Source of the DNA: Doris montereyensis
Taxonomy: Eukaryota > Mollusca > Gastropoda > Nudibranchia > Dorididae
Assembly (NCBI GenBank): GCA_037039925.1
Contig: JAXRKP010000287.1
Span: forward strand, 60,001-124,000
DNA: 64,000 nucleotides
Reading direction: 5' to 3'
The notes under the pieces were generated by a model, which did not search any database, had not been told where the DNA came from, and was given only the letters and a program-made list of their open reading frames with translations. Positions 35,055 to 47,500 of the stretch are shown here, in pieces; the first letter of the stretch is position 1, and each line of letters begins with the position of its first letter. The translations under genes were made by a program, and so were the position numbers.

Positions 35055-35815
35055 GTCTTTCTTTCTTTCTTTATCAGTTCCCATTCTACTTTTTGGTGTA
35101 TGGGTTCAGATGCCCGAGATGATCTTTCTCCAGGATGCCCTGTCCTGACATTTTCTGTTTCCTTCCAAAAAAGTTAAATTTCTATGTTTCAATGCCTCTT
35201 TTATATCTTCTTCCCACTTTCTCCGAGGTCTGCCTTTTGGTCTTTTACCTTGGGCTGTATACTGATTTAGCTATTCTATTGTCATTCATTCTGTTTACAT
35301 GCCCAAACCATCTCAATTGATTTGTTTCTATCTTAGTTTTTATGCCATCTGCTTTGGTTTGATCTCTTATTGTTGTGTTTCTGATTTTGTCTCTTTTAGT
35401 TTTCCTACTATCCTTCTTAGATATTTCATTTCAGCTGCCTGTACTCTACTGTATTCTCTACTGTCTAAAGTCCAAGTTTCGCTGCCATAGAGGAGAGTAG
35501 GACAATAAACTGTATTGTATACTGCCATTTTGGTTTTTGTTGACAATTCTTGCTTAACTACAAATGCCTTTACTAGATGGTTATATATTGCACTTGCCTT
35601 TCTTGGTTCTCTGGCTGATTTCTTCTCTTAGTTTTCCCTCTGAGTTAATCATTACTCCTAAGTATTTGTAGCTTTGAACTTGTTCTAAATACTCCCTGCC
35701 CAATTTAAGATTGTGTGTTTTAGCTTCCCTAGTTATTAGCATTGTTTTGGTTTTGTTTGCATTTACTCTCATTCCTCTTTTATTTAGTTCATTGAAAAAT
35801 GAGTCATACTTTTTA
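35055..35815 (-). mobile_element. LINE 3' fragment, copy 2, longer
   Basis: Reverse strand encodes MRVNANKTKTMLITREAKTH then EQVQSYKYLGVMINSEGKL, the conserved post-catalytic RT segment, then YGS.TWTLDS-like and the same distal part as 19617-19972, with (AAAG)n tail. 5'-truncated. Confidence 0.88.
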
Positions 35816-35964
35816 TAAATAATGTATTTACATAGAGATTAATTTTAGCAAATTTTGCACATTAAATTTCACAACCCAAACTATGAGTTATTTTCAATAT
35901 GGACCCCAAAACACCATTTTGCGCATAAAACATTTTTTCAACTTCCTAAGCAAGACAATAACTA

Positions 35965-36692
35965 ACATGAATGCTTCATGCTTAATCTTCTCTGTCAATG
36001 GTGATGAATTTTCAAGGCTATGAAATCTTGTTTCCTAAGGTGGGAATATAATTTCGCCTTTAGTCCTTTGCTGAATCGCTATTGACATGCCGTGGACAAC
36101 AGAGCAAGAGACCTGTTGTGTTGATGTTTATACCACTAATACCAGGACAGACTCTTGTGCATGGGCATCTCTTTTTACCAGATTCAAGTCCTAGTGACTT
36201 TTTCTCTGGAGATAATTTAAAGATCACTGTACAGAAAGAATCCCCATATAATTGACAACCGTAAACACTGAAAGTGTGTGTACAGAGAACGATGGCTTAA
36301 ATATATGATGACGTGTGCAGACATGTCTGAACACATCGAAACCTAGTTCACCCTTGGTTTGCATAGAAATGGTGGCCATTTTGAGGGAGCATGTTTTTTA
36401 CCTGATTTGAAAGGACATGTTGGGTCATTGTGTTCACTTTAAACGGGTTTACTAGTGTTGACTTCCGAAACAATCATGTTAATTTGAAACTGCGCCTGGT
36501 TGCCAGTTTTGACACATTTTTTCAAAGTTGATTAATTCCGTCAGTATTGAGTGTATAAATAAATGTCAAGTTTTTACACACAAAATTTCAATCCCAGTGA
36601 TTTTAGTTTTTATATCAGTGCAAAATCTTTTGTTGAAATACAATTCCTTTGGGTTCCATTTTTTGTGGTCACCTGGTATTACTATTTGATCA
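35965..36692 (+). pseudogene. Tc1/mariner-superfamily transposase fossil, copy 2
   Basis: Inverted paralogue of 12195-12965, with FSVNGDEFSRL, SVCTENDGLNI and LVCIEMVAILREH. Ends at CCATTTTTTGTGGTCACC, matching the end of copy 1 in inverse. Confidence 0.72.
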
Positions 36693-37595
36693 ATGCTTTT
36701 GTAAAATCCTGTTTACTTCAAGTGTTGCCTGTTTTATGCACTTTTTGATCTTAAACTTTTGAAATAATGTGTCTGGCCACAAAGACATCTGTGCTCTTGC
36801 TTTACAGTACAGACTTTGATTTACTTTGAAAAGGTGATAATCTAGCTATTTTAAATTTTATCTGACAAGCTCTAATCTAAAGATTCTTGTTTTTATGAAT
36901 TAAGGCTGGTTCTGCCATGATTGAAAAGTATGCAATAGCATTAATAGCAAGAAATGTTATATGCTTGCTTATCTTATTTCTCCTATTTTTTTTATCAGCT
37001 ATCATTTTTCTATATATTTATTTTATCAACTGCTTGTATGCTTAAGTGCCTCAAAGAGCAATGTGTTATTGATATATTTATCATGACGTTAAATTATGAT
37101 TGTAACCTACAATCAATGACTCCATGTAGTGCAAGTATTATCAGAAGCATATGAGTCAATACTTTTTACCTATTTCTACTACTTCAAATGCTTTTTTGAA
37201 GTTTGATGGCAAATTGTCATTTGGAAAAGTTAGATCAAAGAACATTAACAATTTAATAAATAAATTGTCTCTTGATGAATCTTTCTCTTATTTATTTTTG
37301 GGATATGTTGTTTTGCTTTTGAATTTTTATTTCTTTTTTTCAAAATGCGAGTAATGTATATTACATGCATTTAGTGCATTTATGAATATAGGAAGAACAT
37401 CTTCTGAAAGAAAAGACAGCGTCCAGAAAACCAGTTAAAAAAATTAGTAATAAACAATCATAGCAGTTACATTCACATAAATATAAGATAGGTGTAAAAA
37501 ATGTCTTTGAGGCTAGTACAGCCCTCATACAGCCAGAGCGTTTGGTTTAATCCTAATTTCTATATCGTGAACAGTTGATACTACATTGCCTTGTA

Positions 37596-37860
37596 CTAGA
37601 CCAAATGTTTGTCCGTGTCACAGGATTTACTCTTTTGACACACATGTTCACAATCGTACCTCACACTCACAACCTTGTAAGTTTGTAACATACAAAAGCG
37701 TACATAAGACATTGTTTGCACCTGGTTTGAGCAGGGGAAAACATTGTTAAGTGTGTTTCTCAAGAAACACAACATAAAGCTTGGCATTGCTAGGATTTGA
37801 ACCCTGGACCTCACGATCCCAAGTCCAGCAACCTAACCACTAGACTACAGACACCAGTCA
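37596..37860 (-). repeat. tRNA-derived SINE, copy 2
   Basis: The reverse complement carries TAGTCTAGTGGTTAGGTTGC and GGGTTCAAATCCTAGC boxes, then GTTGTGTTTCTTGAG. Confidence 0.82.
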
Positions 37861-40059
37861 ATACTGCTGTAAACAACAGTAAATATTTCATGACTGTTCT
37901 ATTTCTATTGCTGATCTGAAGGTTTCCATTATATCAGAATCTTTTATATCTGAATCTCTTACAACAGACGTAATCATGTCATGTATGCATGTCAAAGGAG
38001 ATTATTAATAAGCTAATAATACTGATAAAGTGATATGCAATGATATTTAACTTACAATTAGGTGCTTGTTTCCTTTTGCTGACATTTTAATGTTTTCACA
38101 AACTTGCACAATAATTCTTTGACTAAAGATTATTGTGTGAATGTGACGCTTATTGAATTTAAGACAGGTCAGAAACAATTGAAAAAATTTTACATTGTCA
38201 TGCAAAACAAAATGAGCATTTATGTCAAATTCTCCTGAAATTCAATTACATTATATATTATTATTATTTGTTTCCTACTGCTACTTTTAAAGTACATGTA
38301 TTTATCTTTTCTGTAACTGAACTGGTGTAACCCTAAAACATGGCATGACACCTTTAAGTTAAAGTAAACTGATGGATAATGTAACGGTACATATGTATTA
38401 TTTTTGTCAACGAAATGTTAAGCGTAAATTTTTGTTGAATGGGGTCGTTAGTTTTGTGTGGTGATTTTTTTTTTTTAAGTTGGTTTTTTTGTCCTGATGC
38501 ATTTAGAATTTGACCAAACAAATTTTTAGAAAATACTTTTATTTTCATATTATCAATATCATCACCTTACAACAAGCACATTTTGAATAGCTCAAGAGGA
38601 AGAAAGTTAGATTTAAATTTAAGTCATCGAAATGTAGTATTTATAATACAAGCATAAAATGACATGAAATAAACAAGAATCCTAAGATATTCAGGCATAT
38701 CAAATTGGTACTGTATATGGTGTTACTGTTACATTTTTCATTCGCTCATATTGTAAAATATGCCATGCGATTTTCATCCAGATCAATTTTTTGTCATGCC
38801 ACTTGTTAATGTGGCTCATTTTGTCATCATTCTTAAAATCAGATGCAGTGATCATCTTTTGAAACAGAAGGTCCCATTTATGATTTTATTTTTGTTTACA
38901 TATTTTTATATTTCAGTTGTCTGCAAATCCAGCTAAACAGATTTCACTTATTTTTTTGCAAAGATGTATTCCAAATTGTTTATGTGTCAAAGCAAAATAT
39001 ATATTATTATTGTTGTTATAATAATATGCCTATGATTGTAGCCTTTGTGATACATGTACCAATAAAATCAATATAATTAAATGTAATATCTGATTTCAAT
39101 AGATCTAATCTATTGTTTTAAATATTATCATTATTTGACATCAGATAATTAAGAATGAATTTAATATGTTGTAAAATACAAATATTAAGAACAGTTTTTT
39201 GCTTTTAAAATAAAATATTTTTTTAATGATGACTTTGCCTTTGTTATTTCTATACTTTGAAACAAAATTGGTTCAAAGCTTTGCAATGCAAGTCATGTCA
39301 TGAAACTACATAATGTTAGAATGTCAAAGGAGATCAGAGCCGGTATGGTGCAACAACCAGCTCCACAAGATAGGGATGACAGTATTGACACTATACTTAT
39401 ACTATAGCTGAAGTGTTGCTTCAAAAACTGGAGACATCGGGTTTCTATCACTGGTACTAGTATCAGCATGTGTAAGTTATATATTTTCAGACAGAAGACG
39501 CCTACTGTCCCCTTCCTTCCCTTGCTGATACTTCGTCAACAGGATCAAGCATCTAATCTGATTATACATGTATTGATTTGAAGAGTATGATGTGTGTAGG
39601 ATTGAAATGTGAATGAGACCAACTTTCTTGGTAAAACTAAAACTGTAATGTCTTCTTTTTGGTAGATATGGATTGATAAACTACAAAGTCAAATTGTTAT
39701 AATTACAGTACCGGGTACATGTACCAGATTCCACTTGAACTGCAATATATTTATTTCATTGTTGCTTAATCCTTTTAAATGTATTCTTTTCTGAATTTTT
39801 AAAAAGCACATTGGAAAAATCGCAGAAAGGTGAGGTGAGAAGAAAAAAAGAAACATTCTGTTGTTAACCTAAATAAAGTAAACAAGTGTACACTCAAACC
39901 TCGTTATACTAGTACTACCAACTGTTGTGCCAGTGGTAACTTTTGAGTTATTACGAGAATGGTGTTATAACGAGAACACTCGTTTTTCGTTACTATGACT
40001 ATGAGGGCTATGATTTGATTTACTCACATCCACAACTAAGATAATATCTGGGTTTTTGG

Positions 40060-40312
40060 TAGGATTTTAAATTTTGCCTGGACTGCCCTGTAAACAGCCA
40101 AAGGATCTTTAACATGCAGTTTTGTGATCTGCACACGGAACCTCCTTTTTATCGTCCGCCTCCCATGGGGCTAGGTGTTGATCCACCTACTTGGACCAGG
40201 GGGTAGATTTTGCTACAAAAAAAATGAGAACGTTCAACAGTTAGCAAGGATCAAACCTTTTGGTTGAGAGGTCGATACCTTGCCTCTGGACTACCCGAGT
40301 CCCCCTACAATG
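40060..40312 (-). repeat. SINE-like repeat with tRNA-like head
   Basis: The reverse complement begins GGGGGACTCGGGTAGTCCAG and has AAGGTTTGATCC, then a body with TTAAAGATCCTTTGGCTG. Confidence 0.6.
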
Positions 40313-41394
40313 AGGGAAATAATCAATATTTGACTACGCCAGTAGAAGAAAAACAATCATGGAAATTGAAAAGGCTATTGTAGCTGTAGTGTTATATAGT
40401 AATAAGTAGAATCACGCCCATTTCTTATGCAGTCTAGAAAAAAATACCAACAGAAACACCCCTGCCTCAAAATGGATTAGCCTAGGTTATGACACTGCTG
40501 TCAAGCCTAATTCTTGCCACTCAATTGGATCCAATCATAGTTATGCCTACTCCGTCAAGGTATTGTCAGTGTCAGGATGTCACGATCTGGGCTTACGTCG
40601 ATGCTACTCTTCATTCAGCTGACCTAGGCCTAAGCAATGGACAACAAACGTCTCCAAACGTTCAGCACTGCTCATTCTCATAACATAAAGAAGAAGCCTT
40701 GCGTCACTAGTGTCATTTCTGTTAGTGTAAGAGTACTAAGATACACAACTGTGTCAGTGTCACTGTTGTCAGTAATCGTCGTGTCTATGTGTATAGTGTT
40801 TGAGTTTGACTCAGTGATATGTGACCAAGCCAAACTACATTCTACTTATACCTGCTTGCATCACTTCGGGCAAGGGAGGTGGTGATGAAGGTGGCCATGT
40901 AACGAGTTATATTTTAATTTTACAATAATAATGGAGGAACGTTCCTGGCAAATCATTGGTGGAAAGCAGTATGACAAGGTTTTTCCTTATTACTTCATTG
41001 TATTTTGTATATCAACTTCGGATTACATCAACTTCTTTGAGGCTAGAACCTGTTAACTCCGAAGATTAAATCACATGGCCGTGAAGAAGCTCCATTGTTA
41101 AAAATAGAAATAAAAAAATTTTAAAAATTTAAATTGCATTGTGCGTATCCTAAGGAAATGTAGACTAGCACATGCCCATATAAATAACAAGGTCTATTAC
41201 TATTATTTTCATATGTAATTCTGATATATAGTGTATTATTGGCTACAGAGTACTACATAATGGGAATGGGAGGAGACATGGTATTTTTCAAATTTTCCGC
41301 GCAATTCACATCATCATTGCTAACTTGTTTCATCAACTGAGTGTTCTACTTCTAGACTAGTTATTCATGAATAGAATGATGACTGAAAATCAAA

Positions 41395-41577
41395 ATGTTC
41401 ATGTGGTTTAATTATTTATTCTCTGATAAAGAAAAAGAGAAAATTGAGGGCTTCAAAAACGCCTTACTGGACAAAACAAAGAATGGCTTCTTGATCGAGA
41501 CACTTTCGCTGTTTACCAATTTGCTAGATGAATTGAGTCTCTATCCTAGTGACTTCCACAACCATTTAATGGGCTAG
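41395..41577 (+). other. Unassigned ORF, 60 codons
   Basis: ATG to TAG, reading KEKEKIEGFKNALLDKT and NLLDELSLYPSDFHNHLMG, with ordinary-looking amphipathic composition. A second ORF with PRPEEKIFGKSYISGP follows at 41747-41980 after a possible acceptor CACACCTTCAG. No family is recognised; it may be chance or a transposon remnant. Confidence 0.2.
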
Positions 41578-42509
41578 CCTCATACCACCCGTTTTGCTAT
41601 GTAGATCAGTTTGACAAAAATAGGAGCATGCAACTTCTTAAGTTATGAAAACAAATGTGACAGCATGTTTGTCATCAAATCAATGGGTAAATTTGACGTG
41701 CTATGATAATTTGATGTTCAGAGTAGCATAAACAAAAAAATTCAATTTGATGATTAATTTACGTTTAATTTTCTGTCGCCACACCTTCAGTCCAGATCCC
41801 AGGCCTGAAGAGAAAATATTTGGAAAGTCTTATATTTCTGGTCCCATGCTTACAACCTACGCCTACCCCGTAAAATCGCTGCCATACGCAAGGGTTTTTT
41901 TTACAGTTTTACAAAACCGATGCCAGGCCTTTGGCCAAACCCGTGCCTGTGGAGCCACCGTTACAATTTACATCAAATAGTATGACTGCCTATAGGATGG
42001 GTTAATTTCTGGTTAAAGCTCGAAATGAAACTTTCAAATTTTTTTTCTTTACTTTAAGTCGACCTTGAGGCCAACAAATAAGTTTGGAAAATCTGTCAAC
42101 TGAACATTCTCACCCCTAAAACTTCCATCTTTCCCGCTGTACCATCAACATAATTCTGCCTCCCTCAAACTTATTTAGGCCGTCTATTTTTCATTTTCTG
42201 CCATAGGTAATTTGGACTCTTAAGCATAACTTAGAATAATTAATTATGCTCTTCACTTTAAGACAGTGTGGCATAAAACATCCCTAGACTTGTGATTTCC
42301 CAATAGATCATAACCCCAAAACAATAGAATATATATTGTTGCACACCAGATCCAATGAGCCGTCAAACAGGAACTCTCTAATGGGAAATGACTATCTCTA
42401 TAATCTGTCACGGTCAGCAAAGTTTACAAAAACAATATAATCACACATTTTAAGACAACAGTCCTGTGCTTTGTTTTAATGAAAGTTATGCTGTCCACCA
42501 TATGCAATG

Positions 42510-42597
42510 ATATCAGGGTGAATCAAAAGGAAACAGCAAGATGGTAGAGTGAAAGGATAGAAGAAGGTCCTACCAATCATCATTGCCGACCAGCCAT
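42510..42597 (-). repeat. Dispersed repeat D, copy 5 (inverted)
   Basis: The reverse complement reads GGTCCTTCTTCTATCCTTTC..CATCTTGCTGTTTCC..GATTCACCCTGATATC. Confidence 0.7.
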
Positions 42598-43397
42598 CAA
42601 CACAATAGTGTGCAACTCCATGACTTTATTAACTTGCAACGAAAACCAAACAAACAGTAAGTCAAAAATAATTTACACAAAATAATACTTTTGGCATTTA
42701 TTTGGAAATACAACAGAAAACTTCTTGTGTGTGTGTTTGTGTGCGTTGTTTTTTTTTTTTTAAATAAGTTTTAATAAGATTTTTTAAATGGCTGTAAAAC
42801 ACTTTTATATGAATGGCATAAAAACAACAATGCGAGTGATAATATTTATTTTTTAAAGCCAAAATTTGATTATTACTTCGCAGAAAAATGATTACGTGAA
42901 GAAAAATGGACTGGAAAATGGGTGTATGATGCAAAAAGTAAGTTTTTCCTTTTAATTTCCTAAATGTATTCAGATAAAATTGAAACAGCTTCTTTAATAA
43001 CAGTCACTCCAGCTTTCATCAACATGGACTAAACAGAGAATAAGACCTTTTAAACACATCTAGTACCTTTCATCACTTCAAGGGTCTGAAACTTCATGAA
43101 GAATTTAATCATTCCCCTCCAAAAATAAAAACATGGATAAAAATAACATTATTATTTTACAGAATAAACATCATACTTACAGAATACACACTTACAATCA
43201 TTACTTTGATACATGTTCCCATTGACATTTTCCATGATAACATCAAAACTTATTTCGCTCAAAAACAATTTCATGAAATAAAACCTTTCCTTTTTTACAA
43301 ATCATAAAACAAATGAGAAATTACGAGAACATAAAACCATCTTATTATGACAGGTGCATTTTTATTTTTAGCCTGCCTCTCAATTGGCTAAAATAAA

Positions 43398-43479
43398 TCA
43401 GTAATAACCAGAATAGCCCCCAGTGTCCTGACCATAACCAGATCTTCCAGATGATCCAAAGCCATCGGGATTAAGGTCT
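43398..43479 (-). CDS. RRM-like gene terminal exon: GY-rich end and stop
   Basis: After TTTTTTCACAG encodes DLNPDGFGSSGRSGYGQDTG and GYSGYY, then TGA (43400-43398). A minus-strand AATAAA lies at 43366-43361, about 30 nt after the stop; whether it is used is unknown. Confidence 0.9.
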
Positions 43480-44241
43480 CTGTGAAAAAAATAAGTACAA
43501 GACTAATGAACTATGATACTGGATGGCTTCTTTTTATTCATAAATAAAATGAAGTTGATCTATTAAAAGGTTAACAAATTATTGAACAAAACTATAAAAT
43601 CTGTTTAATTACTGCTACTGTTTAGCCACTAGTGGCCGAGTGGTTAGGCTGTCAGACTTACGATCACGAGGTCCGAATCCTAGCAAAACTAGTTCCAACA
43701 TCGAGTTCCTTGGGAAGGTACAAAACATGCACTTTCCCCACTCGATACAGTTGCAAAAAGGTACAATCACTAGCTTGGGAGTTAAGATCTGCGTCAGACT
43801 AGCAGTAACAGCATGTCCATGAGAAGTTAGGATAAGCCATAGCCTGAGTCTCTGTATAGTAAGGTGGCTTAAGCTCCAGCGCTATGGGTCGCAATCACGG
43901 AAACTCCACTTTTATTCATGGCTCAAACCCTAAAGTTTTTACCAAGAGTATGTGTATAGCGCTAAGCCTAGTAATAGCAGTTATCACTTGCGACTTTGAA
44001 AAAAATCAATAATCATGTAGCGTAGTGGTAGTAGAAGGCCAAATGAAATATTACTATAGTATTAGTCTCAGAAAATATTATTAATACTATTGAGGGATGC
44101 ATATCCCAAACACAATGCTATATGCGTCTGCACTGTTGTGTATTTAATATTAGTATTATGAGAGAGAGAGAGAGGGGGAGAGAGAGAGAGAGGGGTAGGG
44201 AGGGAGGGAGGGAGAGGAGAGAGAGAAGAGGGAGAAGGGGG

Positions 44242-44283
<42 letters not shown>

Positions 44284-44352
44284 TATGAGAGAGCAAGAGA
44301 GAGGAGGGAGAGAGAGAGAGAGAGAGATGGAGGGGAGGAGAGAGAGATTGTA

Positions 44353-44398
<46 letters not shown>

Positions 44399-44415
44399 TA
44401 TGAGAGAGTGAGAGA

Positions 44416-44511
<96 letters not shown>

Positions 44512-47500
44512 CAATGCTCCTATTATAAAGTTTACATCCTCATTAGTAATAATAGTACAGCAGGTACATTATGAGTCTAGTGTTGTACAGGTACCTCAGT
44601 GTACGTCTGTACTATGCATTGTTACAATAAAATTATTATGGCAACATTAGTTGTACAGCGTGGGTTTTCGTTGAAAGTTTAACAGTTGAGAAAGTGAGAT
44701 TTGCGGGACAGGTGATGACAGTCCCACAAAATGTGGGACGCTTGGCAACCCTGACAAAGGTTTCCACCGTTATAAAGTTATATTCGGAAAGATTTTCTTT
44801 TTGTATTCAGCTGTCCTCAGATCAGACCAATCAAACACCATAAACAAGAACTTTGAAATTGCAACAGTTTTCAATTATTTTTCAACTTCCCACAACTCAC
44901 TTTTTATTTTATTCACAGAAGTAAATGGATTACTTGTTGTCTGGTGCTTCGTGTTTCACATAAAATAATACACCTCCATCTCTGCACTGTGACACACACT
45001 TAAGATAAATGATATTCACCTTTCATAAGCAAAATCTCTTGACGACCTTCCATAAGCGTCTGCCCCATGATCCATGTCACTGGACACATCATAATAACTC
45101 TCTTCCACCTGGTCTCTATAGGCTGCTGCTCTTTTCCCATAACCACCGCCTCCTTGACCTCCTTGAAATAGAAACATTTTCATCGATGTATGCAATGTAT
45201 AATAATAGTTTGGGTTTGTTGGATTTCTTCTTTTTAAGCTAGAAAATCAAATCAAAACAACATGTCAGCTGCAAGAGAAAAAATATTAAGCAACAAGATC
45301 TCACATTTTTTGCTCCTTTTTTTTTTTTTTTTTTTACATTTTATCAACATGATTCCTATCTGATTACTTTTCAATTTTACTACCTATTATAAAAGTATAC
45401 AGTTTATCATTTAAATTAAGCTTTTCTCACAAAAACGTTTCAAGCATTAAAGTATTAACTACACATAAAAGTTATACCTCTGCTTGGGCGCATTCCCCTG
45501 TCTCTTGATCGATTACTTCTACTGTATTGCTGATCCATCAAATCGTCACCTTGACTACGTCTGTGCTGATCTGTTGATCGCTTGCCATAGCCACTGGCTC
45601 CACTGGCTGCTCCGAATGCTTTGGTTTTGATGAAAGGTTAAAAAACAACAAAAATTTGAAGAAATAATTTATAAATCATTATAATGTCCTGTCAAAAGGA
45701 AAAAAGTTGGATACAAACAATGTTAATACTATAACAATATTTCATTTACAGTGAATTCTAAAATAAAGATCCAAATCAACTCTTGCCATTTTGTTCTACA
45801 TTCATCAACAAATTGAGAAAAATCAATCAAATTTCTCTTTCTCCCTGTACAAAAAAGTTGTAACTTACTCACAACTTGATATCACTTAACAGGGACATTC
45901 TAAATAAAAATAACACATGAAACATGTTACTCGGGAGATTGGTATGGTAGTATAGAAATTAAAAGTCCCTCTGCCACAGCAAATTTGGAAAAATTGTGAA
46001 TTTGCCAACTTAACATATAACCTTCAAAAAAAAAAAAAGAGTACATGATTGTATATCATGGCCTCTTTTAAGAGAATGCCCCATATACAATGTCTTCAAG
46101 CATTGTGATTGGCCATTGAAAGCTTGAGCAGTAGGTAGTATATAATCATTCATATCTGGAGTTTCAGATAGGAAACTTGAGTGACTCGCTTTGTGACCTT
46201 CATAGGGTCAAGAAGTATGAAGTGAACATTTCTTCAATCAGAAGAATGTACAAACCTACTTTCTTGTTTGCAAGGAGATGAATGTGTTAATAAAACAACA
46301 TGTTTAAAAGTTTTAACAATGGCATGAAATAACTACAAACAAAAATGTTAAAAATGCCATTTTTTTTCGAAGGATCATTAAAGTTACAAATGTGAGATCA
46401 ACAAATGCACGGCACAATATTATTGTAGTTTGGCATAATTTCATAGATGTAATACAGTATGCAATATCCAATTCTATTTAATTGAAAAATAATATTAGCC
46501 TCCTGTCAACGATAAGACTGGATTTAGGAGCAATTTTTAAATCTCAAATTCAACTCAATGCAAACCTTTTGGAGTAGGTCGGCTTGTTTGTGGTAAATCA
46601 GAAGCAATGCCCAAAGTGGATGCTCCTCTTTTAGCTTGCTCTACAGCTAGCTGAGTCTGGTTCAACATAGCCAGCTGGTTCTTGATTGCCATGCTTAACT
46701 GACTCTGGAGAATGACCATTTCCTTGGTAGCATCAGCATTCATAGCCATATCTGATAAAGGAAGGGGTAGATAAAGACCAAAGAAACATATTATGTGTTA
46801 TGTATATGACAAAGTTGAATGCTTGCTGTATAAATATAGATAAAATGACTGATTTTCAGTTAACTATACAGTTTAACGTGATTACCTTAAATGATTTTCT
46901 GCAAATGTCATGACAAATCCTTTTCCTCCACAAAAATGAATGAAATCAATACACTTCATTGTACATTCTACTAAATCTAGAGTGTCTGAATCACATTCAG
47001 CTTTTGGAATTTCATCCATGATTTTTGACTCGCACCATTCCCTGGTATTCTTGTTGCATGTCACCTTATTTCCCCCTGATCATTGTCTTCCCCTCTGTAC
47101 AACCCAACCATAAAAAGCTGTTCTAAAATGTATTGCTTTTTTTTTCTTTTTCATAATAAAGACACTATTTCCATTTTAATAAGCTCCTAATTTTTTTAAT
47201 ATTGTTGAGCCATCCATTCTTATTTCTTAAATATTCTTTAAGGATGCTTCCATGGATATAGAAGCAAAAAGTTCATCTTTTAGTTAATATTTCCATTTGA
47301 CTGATGAATTCTATAGACAGAAATGAATCAGAGAAATAAAATGAAAAGTTTTGGGTTTTTTTCTTTTAGATTCATTACACTATTATACTCACTGGCATTA
47401 GAAGGAGACACAGTAGATCCTAATCCCTGAGTAGCCATACCATAATTCATCCTGTCCATATGACTACTTCTAGCCGTACCAAAACCTCTAGAAGTACGTC

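Larger units (their letters stand above)
36693..42509. other. Intergenic region between the two convergent genes
   Basis: Apart from the SINEs at 37596-37860 and 40060-40312 I see no supportable gene. Two ORFs (41395-41577 and 41747-41980) are discussed separately. The 3' UTR of the mannosidase probably reaches somewhere into 34481-36000 but no site can be fixed. Confidence 0.5.

Noticed and set aside
39885..40000. AACCTCGTTATA and GTTATAACGAGAAC as transposon TIR
   Set aside because: Suggestive of Tc1/pogo ends, but no boundaries or partner could be fixed.
43360..43400. Short-range polyadenylation signal of the RRM-like gene as certain
   Set aside because: Minus-strand AATAAA is present but only about 30 nt from the stop in very AT-rich DNA; kept as a possibility in the exon note.
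44122..44650. RERERE-rich ORFs
   Set aside because: Translations of the GA tract in both frames; no splice context.
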